Shown here: positions 1-5,973 of the stretch, piece by piece
Numbering within the stretch: the stretch's first letter is position 1
Layout of the letters: each line of letters begins with the position of its first letter
Source of the DNA: Synergistaceae bacterium
Lineage (GTDB): Bacteria > Synergistota > Synergistia > Synergistales > Aminobacteriaceae
Length of the DNA stretch: 18,045 nt
Assembly: GCA_009776565.1 (NCBI GenBank)
Contig: WRNQ01000017.1
Span: 16-18,060 of the forward strand
Reading direction: 5' to 3'
Notes under the pieces: generated by a model
What the model saw: the letters and a program-made list of their open reading frames with translations, nothing else
What the model was told of the DNA's origin: nothing
The model's database searches: none
Made by a program: the position numbers and the translations under genes

Positions 1-224
1 TCAGTGTGATGCGCCTCGTTCAACCACCAGCGTACCCATGGCCAGTAGTCTTCCTCAGGCTCGTCGTACATTTGATGCAACTTTTCTGTAAAAGGATCCT
101 CCACAGGCATCAAAGGGCCGCTGCCACTGCCCGTAGCCGCAAAACCTGGGACCGCCATTTGAATCAAAATAACAGATAGTAACAACAGTGCTAGAGTTGA
201 CTTTAATAATGATTTTTTCAACAT
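1..224 (-). CDS. N-terminus of secreted protein, partial (possible glycoside hydrolase)
   Basis: The reading frame starts at ATG 224 (complement), preceded by GGGAG seven bases upstream, and runs 74 codons off the left edge. Residues 1-29 form a clear Sec signal peptide: MLKK, a Leu-rich core, then a cleavage-like AVPGFAA. The mature start has a Gly/Ser linker (TGSGSG), then an acidic and aromatic stretch ending PWVRWWLNEAHHT. The tryptophan-rich PWVRWW motif near the mature N-terminus resembles that of some large secreted glycoside hydrolases (GH106/alpha-L-rhamnosidase-like proteins often begin with a P-x-V-x-W-W-W motif). That assignment is inference from one short motif. What is seen is only a secreted or surface protein. 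It is divergent from the rest of the window and probably unrelated to the sortase locus. Confidence 0.75.
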   Translation of the reverse strand, partial: MLKKSLLKSTLALLLLSVILIQMAVPGFAATGSGSGPLMPVEDPFTEKLHQMYDEPEEDYWPWVRWWLNEAHHT

Positions 225-509
225 TAATTTCTCCCTTCTTCGTTTTTGAAGTGAAATACGGATCTACCCAATCCGTCTATGTAAGGCATGCAGGTACTCG
301 GCCTTGCAGGTCTTGTACACCGGGATGTGGGCCCTTATAGCACATAGCACCCCCTTTCTCAAAGTCGTTTCGGCTGTCTGTTTGCTCCTTTCACTTATTC
401 AGATTTTGGATTGCTAAAATAGAGAAATTCATATAATATCAACGGCAGTATATTATATAATTTTTCATTTTTCAAGCGTGTTTTGTTAAAAGGGTGCGTA
501 TATCAAAAT
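225..509 (-). promoter_or_regulatory. Upstream region of the secreted-protein gene
   Basis: This stretch carries no convincing gene apart from the 22-codon ORF noted separately. On the minus strand it contains AT-rich TATAAT-like stretches around 425-470, including a TATATAAT-type sequence. It then has GTGAAAGGAG, a GC-rich segment (280-350) and the GGGAG ribosome site of the gene at 224. It most likely holds the promoter and 5' leader of that gene. No -35/-10 pair can be assigned confidently. Confidence 0.3.
277..345 (-). CDS. Possible 22-residue leader ORF upstream of the secreted protein
   Basis: On the minus strand, ATG 345 follows a run AAAGGGGG four bases upstream and opens a 22-codon frame (begins MCYKGPHPG, ends PACLT) with a TAG stop at 277-279. 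It lies about 50 bp before the start of the secreted-protein gene, in the same direction. An alternative frame from GTG 350 gives 28 codons (ends at 264). The strong purine ribosome site is the only evidence for translation. It could equally be an unstructured 5' leader. No family is recognised. Confidence 0.22.
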   Translation of the reverse strand: MCYKGPHPGVQDLQGRVPACLT

Positions 510-553
510 TGTCATAAAGTTGTCATGAAAGTGTCATGAAAGTGTCATGAAAG
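510..553. repeat. 11-bp tandem repeat, 4 copies
   Basis: The units TGTCATAAAGT (510-520) and TGTCATGAAAG (521-531, 532-542, 543-553) follow each other without gaps. The last three are identical. The 11-bp period is about one helical turn, so a repeated protein-binding site is possible. The array lies just beyond the end of the toxin remnant and upstream of the secreted-protein gene. Confidence 0.9.
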
Positions 554-817
554 TTTTTCTTTGTAAGAGTAACTTCTACCCCAAACAATGGGTTTCAAGT
601 TGCCTTTGGATGCGTATGGATGCGTATGGATGCGTCTTGATTTGTCTGGATTTGTCTTGATGCGTCTGGATGCTCTGGATGCGTCTGGATGCGTTTTGGG
701 TAAATATTTGACATGAATCCACTGAGTCCTTGCTTCATCTGTTTTTTCGTCAATTTGTACGCTCCAATAGCCGCTTAATTCCTCTTTAAGCGGCTCTGGT
801 TTGCCAATCTTAATCAT
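545..817 (-). pseudogene. Truncated YoeB/Txe-type toxin remnant
   Basis: The frame overlaps the stop codon of the antitoxin gene (ATG 817 lies within its end; an earlier in-frame ATG is at 829). It encodes about 90 residues. The first 25 (IGKPEPLKEELSGYWS followed by an IDEK segment) match the middle of YoeB/Txe mRNA interferases, where E. coli YoeB has GKPEPLK-x-NLSGFWSRR. The Glu of the PEP motif corresponds to YoeB Glu46. The N-terminal half of the toxin fold is absent. So is everything after the match, including the positions of catalytic Arg65 and His83. The rest is low-complexity sequence translated from 10-bp DNA repeats (607-695). What remains is therefore a dead fragment joined directly to an apparently intact antitoxin. 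Translation of the fragment is possible but ribonuclease activity is not expected. Confidence 0.7.
607..695. repeat. 10-bp tandem repeat, 9 copies
   Basis: The unit TGGATGCGTM recurs every 10 bases from 607. The copies at 637-646 and 647-656 are diverged (T-rich), and the copy at 667-675 is one base short. The array occupies the place where the C-terminal part of the YoeB-like toxin should be, so it probably expanded during or after decay of that gene. Confidence 0.9.
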
Positions 818-1079
818 CTTCGGCCTCAATTAGTTCATGCACCGTTCCGCCTGTGGCTTCCATCTGTACGATAGACCTATGCAATCGCTCCATGTTCGCT
901 TCGGTGTATAATGGGTCGGATTCAGCGGTCAAATCAAAGGGGATTCTTCTCTCCTTGCTAACTTTAGTTGCAAAAATTGTAAAGGCGGCAGACATGGTTA
1001 GCCCCATATCCTTACAAGCCTGTTCCATGCCCTTCTTCAATTCACTATCCATGCGTAAATTTACCATAGTCTGTGCCAT
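810..1079 (-). CDS. RelB/DinJ-family antitoxin
   Basis: The product is 89 residues and starts MAQTMVNLRMDSELKKGMEQ. The start at 1079 is chosen because AAAGGAGTGG lies just upstream; a longer frame back to 1133 lacks a ribosome site. The N-terminal NLRMDSELK strand and following helices (ACKDMGLTMSAAFTIFATKV) are the ribbon-helix-helix domain of the RelB/DinJ family. This domain represses its own operon as a dimer. The C-terminal part (about 50-89, with IPFDL and SDPLYTEANMERL) normally binds and neutralises a RelE/YafQ/YoeB-type RNase. Here the partner directly downstream is only a YoeB fragment, so the antitoxin looks orphaned. Solitary antitoxins can persist as regulators or as protection against related toxins. 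Confidence 0.88.
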   Translation of the reverse strand: MAQTMVNLRMDSELKKGMEQACKDMGLTMSAAFTIFATKVSKERRIPFDLTAESDPLYTEANMERLHRSIVQMEATGGTVHELIEAEDD

Positions 1080-1104
1080 GAAAACCACTCCTTTCACGTT
1101 AAAA

Positions 1105-1133
1105 GTGTATTTCATATATAAAGCCAATGTCAA
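1105..1133 (-). promoter_or_regulatory. Possible promoter of the antitoxin gene
   Basis: A perfect TTGACA -35 box reads on the minus strand at 1133-1128. A weak -10 (ATACAC at 1110-1105, 17-bp spacer) follows, 25 bp before the antitoxin start. Autoregulation by the ribbon-helix-helix antitoxin would be expected here, but no clear inverted-repeat operator is visible. Confidence 0.4.
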
Positions 1134-1337
1134 GCGTATGATTTACAAACTTTGACTGCTCGATAAGTAAAAATCAGAAAAACAGTGGATTTTAAAAACT
1201 GCTTTTGATATACTTGGGCTCGGTTAGAATTGTTTTCAGCATTATCAGGTTCACAGCCTTTTGAAATAGTGAATTTATATAATCAGACATGGACGAGATA
1301 CAAAACTTACTATTTTTTGATATAAGGCAAATATGTT

Positions 1338-2138
1338 ATGGAGATAGTGTTTTTCTTCCCGATCGGAATAATAGTTACCATTGTTCTTGCGATAGCATTA
1401 GCCGGGCTTTGGTTTTGGAGCAGCCTTGCATATATTTTTTATGGAGCTATGTGTTTGGTTTCGTTCTTATTAGGTGGGTTATTTATAGTATTTTTTATTT
1501 ATAATATCATTCACAGAAAAAACATATTATCCATTATTTTGGGCATTATGCTATTGCTATATTCAATATCAGCAATACCAATTTATAGATTTGTCTACTG
1601 TTACTCAAATATCTATTATAATGGCGGACAAGGGCCACAAACGTACGCCTACCCGTTGATTATCGGTTTCAGCGTTTTGTTTATCGCAGGGCTTCTCGCG
1701 ATGTTTGGAGTGTCCATCAAACAGAAATTGATATCCATTCTTATTACAATAGTAGTTTGCGCATTATTAGTTGTTTCCTTGGTCTACCCGGTTAATATGT
1801 CTCTTGAGTATAGCGCAGCAAACCATATAGTTGAGGAAGAACTCAGAGAGTATGTAACAACACAAGACACCTATGTGTTTATCCGTGCAAATTATTCAGA
1901 GAACCGGTTTCCTTACTACAGAAGTGAAATGCGCTGGTTTCCTGGCGCATCCTGGTTGCCGAAAATCCCGGTAGGGAGAGTCTCTAAATATCAGCAAGTA
2001 TACGCAACGGGTGATACATTTACTGAATATTATCGAAATTCTGATGGCAGTGAAAATTCGAATGAATATCTTAAAGTCTATTTTGAAGACAATATAACCG
2101 GATATATTCTCATATCCGATGTTTCTGAACCAGATTGA
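1338..2138 (+). CDS. Five-helix membrane protein with extracytoplasmic C-terminal domain, unknown function
   Basis: The product is 266 residues. Hydrophobic segments lie at about 3-24, 31-56, 61-82, 104-126 and 131-151. A soluble C-terminal domain (about 152-266) rich in aromatic and charged residues follows. Its last 60 residues (pattern Y-x-x-G-D-x-F ... YLKVYFEDNITGYIL) look like a small beta-barrel of SH3 type that could contact the cell wall; this is inference. With five helices the two ends would lie on opposite sides of the membrane. The start at ATG 1338 has only a weak ribosome site (AAGG about 10 bases upstream), although a TATAAT sequence at 1278-1283 could serve as -10. The gene stands alone between the divergent antitoxin region and an insertion sequence. 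No family is recognised. Confidence 0.7.
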   Translation: MEIVFFFPIGIIVTIVLAIALAGLWFWSSLAYIFYGAMCLVSFLLGGLFIVFFIYNIIHRKNILSIILGIMLLLYSISAIPIYRFVYCYSNIYYNGGQGPQTYAYPLIIGFSVLFIAGLLAMFGVSIKQKLISILITIVVCALLVVSLVYPVNMSLEYSAANHIVEEELREYVTTQDTYVFIRANYSENRFPYYRSEMRWFPGASWLPKIPVGRVSKYQQVYATGDTFTEYYRNSDGSENSNEYLKVYFEDNITGYILISDVSEPD

Positions 2139-2490
2139 ATCAACTGATTATGAACAAATTGAATCATGCTTAGCAACAACCGCATTTACATACTGTTGTT
2201 TTATGGCATACTCGTAGCGGGTTAAGTTTGAGGTGTTTGTTATTGCTAGCACATTGGTGAATCTCGTGCCGACAAGCGACAAGCCCAGATAGTCAGGACA
2301 AACGCATGTCTTTAAAGGACGTCCCGTCAGTTGCGCTACTTAACAATGAAAAAAGACGGTACTGATGCAGGCGCCAGCCGTATAATAATATCCCGTCTTT
2401 TTTCCCCCATGTTTTGATTGAGTCCTAAAAAAAGACAAAAAGATTACCTAATCCTTGATTATCTCGAGGTCTTCCATTCTGTCTATTAAT
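2139..2490. other. Gene-free region left of the insertion sequence
   Basis: No open frame with a credible start is visible in this 350-bp stretch. It contains one long-loop inverted repeat resembling a terminator (noted separately) and otherwise unremarkable AT-rich DNA up to the proposed left end of the insertion sequence. Confidence 0.5.
2349..2403. terminator. Possible bidirectional terminator, long loop
   Basis: The arms AAAAAAGACGG (2349-2359) and CCGTCTTTTTT (2393-2403) are perfect inverted repeats, 11 bp each, with a 33-base loop. The A/T tracts at both ends would allow termination in both directions: of the membrane-protein transcript and of anything arriving from the insertion sequence. 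The large loop lowers confidence. Confidence 0.45.
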
Positions 2491-4368
2491 CACCGATTTT
2501 CGCAATAATTATAACCGTCACAGAATATAATTGTTAAGATGATATCAACTAAAGGTCAAAGACAGCGTTGCTCCATCCAACCAAGGTATGCTATTCGGCA
2601 AATGCTGCCAATCAACAGCCCTAAGAATGGGATTGTGCGCATGCTTCGGATAGGAAACTATGATTTCGCCCTCACGAACACCGACAATCCCCTGAACATG
2701 CACAAAGTTGCGAAAGACCGTGTTCGCGTCGCACTTTTCAAAACCACGTAGATTCTGCGCCAATCGCCAGTACAAGGTGTCTGCAATCAGGGTCATCACC
2801 ATATCAAAGTGTACTTTTAGTAATATCGGCGACGAGAGCGCATTGATGTTGAAAAATTTCACCGCTTCTGATATGCCCGTTTCAATATGCCAGCGGCAGG
2901 AATAGTCCGCAACAATAGATTCAGCAGGTGACTCAAGGTCGTTAGTGATCAGAAACGCAGGTTTCTCGTGCCCGTTCCCTTTGAGGATGATCTGACGCGC
3001 TATACCGTCGTAGTCTTTCAGTTCCACCTCAGATTCATAGATAAACGGATTGGGATATTTGCGCATATCGTGCGGAATCGTAATTTTTGTCCATGGCTCA
3101 AGCCTGCTGGCTTCTTCAAGCAATTTTTGACCACGTCGGCGCAATGTGACGAACTTGATGCCCTGCCTGTTAAGCTCTGACAGATTCTTGTATGTGGTAA
3201 ACTTGCTGTCAAAGATCAATGTGGAATTCATCTGCCGGCTGATCCTTGCCCAATAGGGCAAAAAGCTGAGGATTTGATCATCCGCTTCACGGCTTTGTAT
3301 ATCGGCTGCAGTATAAACGAGCAGCTTTGTCTCGGAGTCTTGCGCGAACATAGTCAGAGCGCCTTTCATCCGGCTGCCTCTGGCGCCCGCCCAATGCTCG
3401 TCAAGTACCGATTCGTCGCCATAGTGGGGCACGGTATGAAAGTCGAGATTGATAACTCGCCTATCATAGACGCCCAACCGATGCGCGTTGCTTACAAAGG
3501 CTTCCTGCAGGCGGTTTATGTGTTCCTGATCAAGTGAATATGAGTAAGTGGAGAGCGCCGTGCATTTCGGCAGAACATTCAGCCCTGCAAACAATCCAAG
3601 CCTTGGATCGAAAGAATGACCGCCCACATGGGAATAGCGCTCAGTCCCAAGCAGTTTGAGCGCCAATATGGAAAGGAAATAGTTCATCGCCGGTATTGCG
3701 CGGGATTCAGGTAGCCTTGCCTTCTTAATCACATTGTCGATACCTAACTGCGCGAGAAAAGGCGCAAACAGGAACACTCCCGCCCCGTCCGATTCATAAC
3801 GGCCGCCACCCAGCAATGTTACACGAACAGGTTCCGCTTTTTCCTGTATTTCAGCTTCTTTTATTGTGCGCCCGATTCGCAGTTGCGTCCTTCGCGGAAG
3901 CTTTGTGAATCCTTCTTCAGCCAACACCCTCTCAACTGTACGTATGGAGAGCTCAATGCCATCACGCAAGAGCAATTCCGCGATCTCTCCAGCGGACAGC
4001 TCCCTCTGCCTCCACTGAACGATCTTTTCACGGGTATCTCGATCCACTTTCCGTCTTGATGTCTTGTTTTCGGCTATTGGTTCCGAAAAGTCAATCTTTC
4101 CGTGACGGAATCGAAAACGCAACTGGCTGACATACCCAACAACAGCTTGTAAACTGCCTAATATCAACGTGTCTAAATTGACATGAATCCTCGCGAGTTG
4201 AAAAATCGTGCTTTTAACTTTTAGAATTTGGAAATTAATACGACATATAACAGAATGATTCTATAGCATTTTCGATTTTAGGTCATCAGAAATAGCATGA
4301 AATCACTGCCCTTTACGTAAAAATGTTAGTCCACATTATTATCTTAAAGTATTGCGCGAAAACCGGTG
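2491..4368 (-). mobile_element. Insertion sequence with DDE transposase
   Basis: Candidate terminal inverted repeats flank the transposase gene: CACCGATTTTCGC at 2491-2503, and CACCGGTTTTCGC read on the complement from 4368 to 4356. They match at 12 of 13 bases, and a short AATA-containing match continues inward after a 2-bp offset. The implied element is about 1.88 kb. No clear target-site duplication is visible (TTAAT on the left and TTCAT on the right match at 4 of 5 positions), so the exact ends are provisional. Confidence 0.55.
2545..4167 (-). CDS. IS4-superfamily DDE transposase (IS1634-like)
   Basis: The frame encodes 540 residues. Residues about 35-95 form a homeodomain-like helix-turn-helix (two helices ending SIRTVERVLAEEGF) that should bind the IS ends. 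The catalytic triad appears as D242 (NLDFHTVPHYG), D320 (LIFDSKFTTYKNL) and E429 in CRWHIETGISEA. The last is the Y/C-x-x-R-W-x-I-E signature of the Transposase_11 group. The only standard start is TTG at 4167. The same frame is open back to a stop near 4261 but holds no ATG or GTG, so the true N-terminus may lie upstream on an unusual codon, or the 5' end may be damaged. The rest of the frame is intact, so the enzyme could be active. Confidence 0.9.
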   Translation of the reverse strand: MILGSLQAVVGYVSQLRFRFRHGKIDFSEPIAENKTSRRKVDRDTREKIVQWRQRELSAGEIAELLLRDGIELSIRTVERVLAEEGFTKLPRRTQLRIGRTIKEAEIQEKAEPVRVTLLGGGRYESDGAGVFLFAPFLAQLGIDNVIKKARLPESRAIPAMNYFLSILALKLLGTERYSHVGGHSFDPRLGLFAGLNVLPKCTALSTYSYSLDQEHINRLQEAFVSNAHRLGVYDRRVINLDFHTVPHYGDESVLDEHWAGARGSRMKGALTMFAQDSETKLLVYTAADIQSREADDQILSFLPYWARISRQMNSTLIFDSKFTTYKNLSELNRQGIKFVTLRRRGQKLLEEASRLEPWTKITIPHDMRKYPNPFIYESEVELKDYDGIARQIILKGNGHEKPAFLITNDLESPAESIVADYSCRWHIETGISEAVKFFNINALSSPILLKVHFDMVMTLIADTLYWRLAQNLRGFEKCDANTVFRNFVHVQGIVGVREGEIIVSYPKHAHNPILRAVDWQHLPNSIPWLDGATLSLTFS

Positions 4369-4464
4369 TTCATATGATATAATAATAAGGAATTCATCTT
4401 CTGATTGGCGTGTTGCACTAATATAAAACTAATTGCAATAATACTAAACTAACGGTGTGCTAAT
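4369..4464 (+). promoter_or_regulatory. Upstream region of the cobW-like gene with three ~21-bp-spaced repeats
   Basis: A TATAAT box lies at 4378-4383, just outside the proposed IS end. A near-identical 17-base sequence occurs at 4418-4434 (CTAATATAAAACTAATT) and 4460-4476 (CTAATATGAAACTAATT). A third diverged copy lies at about 4438-4454 (12 of 17 matches). The spacing of 20 and 22 bp puts all three on the same DNA face. The last copy spans the start codon at 4465. This looks like a repeated repressor site controlling the metallochaperone pair; the regulator is unknown. Confidence 0.5.
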
Positions 4465-5073
4465 ATGAAACTAATTATATTCAGCGGTTTTTTGGGCTCA
4501 GGGAAAACACTTCTTATTCTGTCTCTTGCCGAAAAAATATTGAGAAATGCTGATGTCAGCCGGATCAACATAGTAATAATTGAAAATGAAATCGGCGAGA
4601 CCGGGATAGATGATAAGGTGTTGAACGACGCGGGGTATGAAGTGCGAACTATGCTCGCGGGGTGTATTTGTTGTACGTTGAGCGTCGACCTGACCATAGC
4701 TCTTAATGACATCCTGGATAAATACGACCCGGAATATGTGATATTTGAACCGACGGGAATCGCGCTCCCGGATCGCATAGTTAAGACTGTTGAGGAGTAT
4801 GGGAAAGGAATCAGTGACGTCAGTATTATTACAGTCGTCGACGCTAAACGATATGATATGCTCACGCATATGACCCCTTCGCTTTTATCCGGACAATTGA
4901 AACCGGCGGAATTTATATTCATAAATAAGTGTGATCTAGTGTCCGAAGATGCTCTAGAGGAAATATCGTCTGAAGTATCTAGGACAAACGGCGCCGCCAA
5001 AGTCTTTCGTGTTTCCGCTTTGAATGGCATTTCAGAGGGGATTTGGGACGAGGTGATCCACAGACATGAATAA
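4465..5073 (+). CDS. CobW/COG0523-family GTPase (short metallochaperone)
   Basis: The product is 202 residues and is a G3E-family P-loop GTPase. It has Walker A GFLGSGKT (8-15), the ENEIGETGID segment (40-49), the CxCC metal-binding motif C67-I-C69-C70, the Walker B-like FEPTG (94-98) and the base-specificity motif NKCD (154-157). Family members use GTP hydrolysis to hand a metal ion (Zn, Co, Ni or Fe) to a target protein. This one has only the GTPase domain; the usual CobW C-terminal domain is missing, giving about half to two-thirds of the typical length. Its stop overlaps the start of the next gene, which encodes a His-rich protein, so the missing metal-storage function may be supplied in trans. 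The ribosome site is weak. Which metal is handled cannot be read from the sequence. Confidence 0.92.
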   Translation: MKLIIFSGFLGSGKTLLILSLAEKILRNADVSRINIVIIENEIGETGIDDKVLNDAGYEVRTMLAGCICCTLSVDLTIALNDILDKYDPEYVIFEPTGIALPDRIVKTVEEYGKGISDVSIITVVDAKRYDMLTHMTPSLLSGQLKPAEFIFINKCDLVSEDALEEISSEVSRTNGAAKVFRVSALNGISEGIWDEVIHRHE

Positions 5074-5713
5074 TGAATCATCACATGATAATCACCCTGG
5101 CTCATTGAGTATTGAAAGCAATCACACCCTTGCCCATGGCGAGCAGTACGGGCGGCAGGAGCTGCGGGATGTGCATAACGAACGTCACGAGCAGCGGGCG
5201 GGACATGGCGAGCAGTGGGAGCAGTGGGAGCAGCCAGAGGGACATGGCGAGCATCATGATGATGACCCTGCTCATGGTGAGCAGCTCGGGCATAACGAGC
5301 GTCACGAGCAGCACGAGCGCCACGAGCGGCACGAGCAGCACGAGCAGCACGATCATCACGATTTGTATGGTTTGGACGTCGAGCCGGCTATTGTATCATT
5401 TTCCCAACAATTAGCTATTAAAGAAAACAGCCTCTCGGGCGTCCAGCTTCAGGATAAGTATAGGGAAATAATCAACGGGCTTTGTTCCTGGGCGAAGGCG
5501 AAATCACTGCTGATAGGCCATATCAAGCTCCATATTAAAGCTGGTGATTGTTCAATCTGGATATCCACGACAGGGGACGGTATTTCCATAAAAAAGTTCG
5601 GCAGCTGGGACGAGCAAACAGTAACCGGTTATGAGCTGAGTTTTACTGCTATTGTATTCGGTATTTCCAAGGCGGAGTTACTGGAAATATGCAAGGTAAA
5701 TCAATTATTTTGA
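5066..5713 (+). CDS. Histidine-rich putative metal-binding protein
   Basis: The product is 215 residues. ATG 5066 overlaps the last codons of the GTPase gene by 8 bp, indicating translational coupling. Residues 1-100 contain about 20 histidines in repeating HGEQ, NERHEQ and HEQHE motifs, with many Glu and almost no hydrophobic residues. This is a likely disordered metal-buffering segment comparable in role to the His stretches of HypB or SlyD. Residues about 105-215 are an ordinary folded domain (AIVSFSQQLAIKE ... KLHIKAGDCSIWIS ... ISKAELLEICKV) that I do not recognise. The likely role is metal storage or delivery with the upstream GTPase. The DNA for the His-rich part is a GC-rich GAGCAGCAC-type repeat and is probably length-variable. 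Confidence 0.8.
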   Translation: MNNESSHDNHPGSLSIESNHTLAHGEQYGRQELRDVHNERHEQRAGHGEQWEQWEQPEGHGEHHDDDPAHGEQLGHNERHEQHERHERHEQHEQHDHHDLYGLDVEPAIVSFSQQLAIKENSLSGVQLQDKYREIINGLCSWAKAKSLLIGHIKLHIKAGDCSIWISTTGDGISIKKFGSWDEQTVTGYELSFTAIVFGISKAELLEICKVNQLF

Positions 5714-5730
5714 GATTACATTCTATTATT

Positions 5731-5909
5731 GATCCGTGAGTGACCAATACGGGCTTTGCCCGCAACCCAACTCGGCTCGGCGAAGCGCGGTTCCCCTCGC
5801 CTCACGAGCGCGATGCGCTCGCGCCGCGCTATTCGCGCGGCGATTAGCAACTCACGATTTAAACAACTTGTTTTTTTATTTGCGTTTCTGATCCGTGAGT
5901 TACTAATCC
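5731..5909. repeat. GC-rich hairpin element bounded by GATCCGTGAGTTACTAAT-type repeats
   Basis: Copies of a GATCCGTGAGTKACYAAT motif occur at 5731-5748 and 5890-5907 in direct orientation and, diverged, at 5842-5859 inverted (GATTAGCAACTCACGATT). Another direct copy lies far away at 11026. Between them are three perfect hairpins: CGGGC-TTT-GCCCG (5750-5762), GAGCGC-GAT-GCGCTC (5806-5820) and GCCGCGC-TATTC-GCGCGGC (5823-5841). The block is far richer in GC than its flanks. It fits a MITE/REP-like interspersed element or a structured RNA between the metal genes and the regulator. A minus-strand frame through it looks artefactual. Confidence 0.6.
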
Positions 5910-5938
5910 ACCGTTTTTGGGCATAATTCATATTAGGC

Positions 5939-5966
5939 TATAATTATTTCGGTTACAAAGGAGTGG
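5939..5966 (+). promoter_or_regulatory. Promoter -10 and ribosome site of the MalT-like gene
   Basis: TATAAT at 5939-5944 lies 30 bp before the start codon. A T-rich segment containing TTTGG about 17-18 bp upstream is a poor -35. AAAGGAG at 5958-5964 is a good Shine-Dalgarno for the ATG at 5974. Confidence 0.45.
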
Positions 5967-5973
5967 ATGAAAT

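Noticed and set aside
853..1155. 100-codon plus-strand frame across the antitoxin gene
   Set aside because: It is antisense to the clear RelB/DinJ coding sequence and has no ribosome site or recognisable motif.
4449..5105. 218-codon minus-strand frame antisense to the CobW gene
   Set aside because: The plus strand carries all GTPase motifs in order. The antisense product is low in complexity and matches nothing.
5716..5931. 71-codon minus-strand frame through the hairpin element
   Set aside because: Its sequence is dictated by the repeats and hairpins (NSRIRN, RELL, ARIARRER), with no ribosome site.
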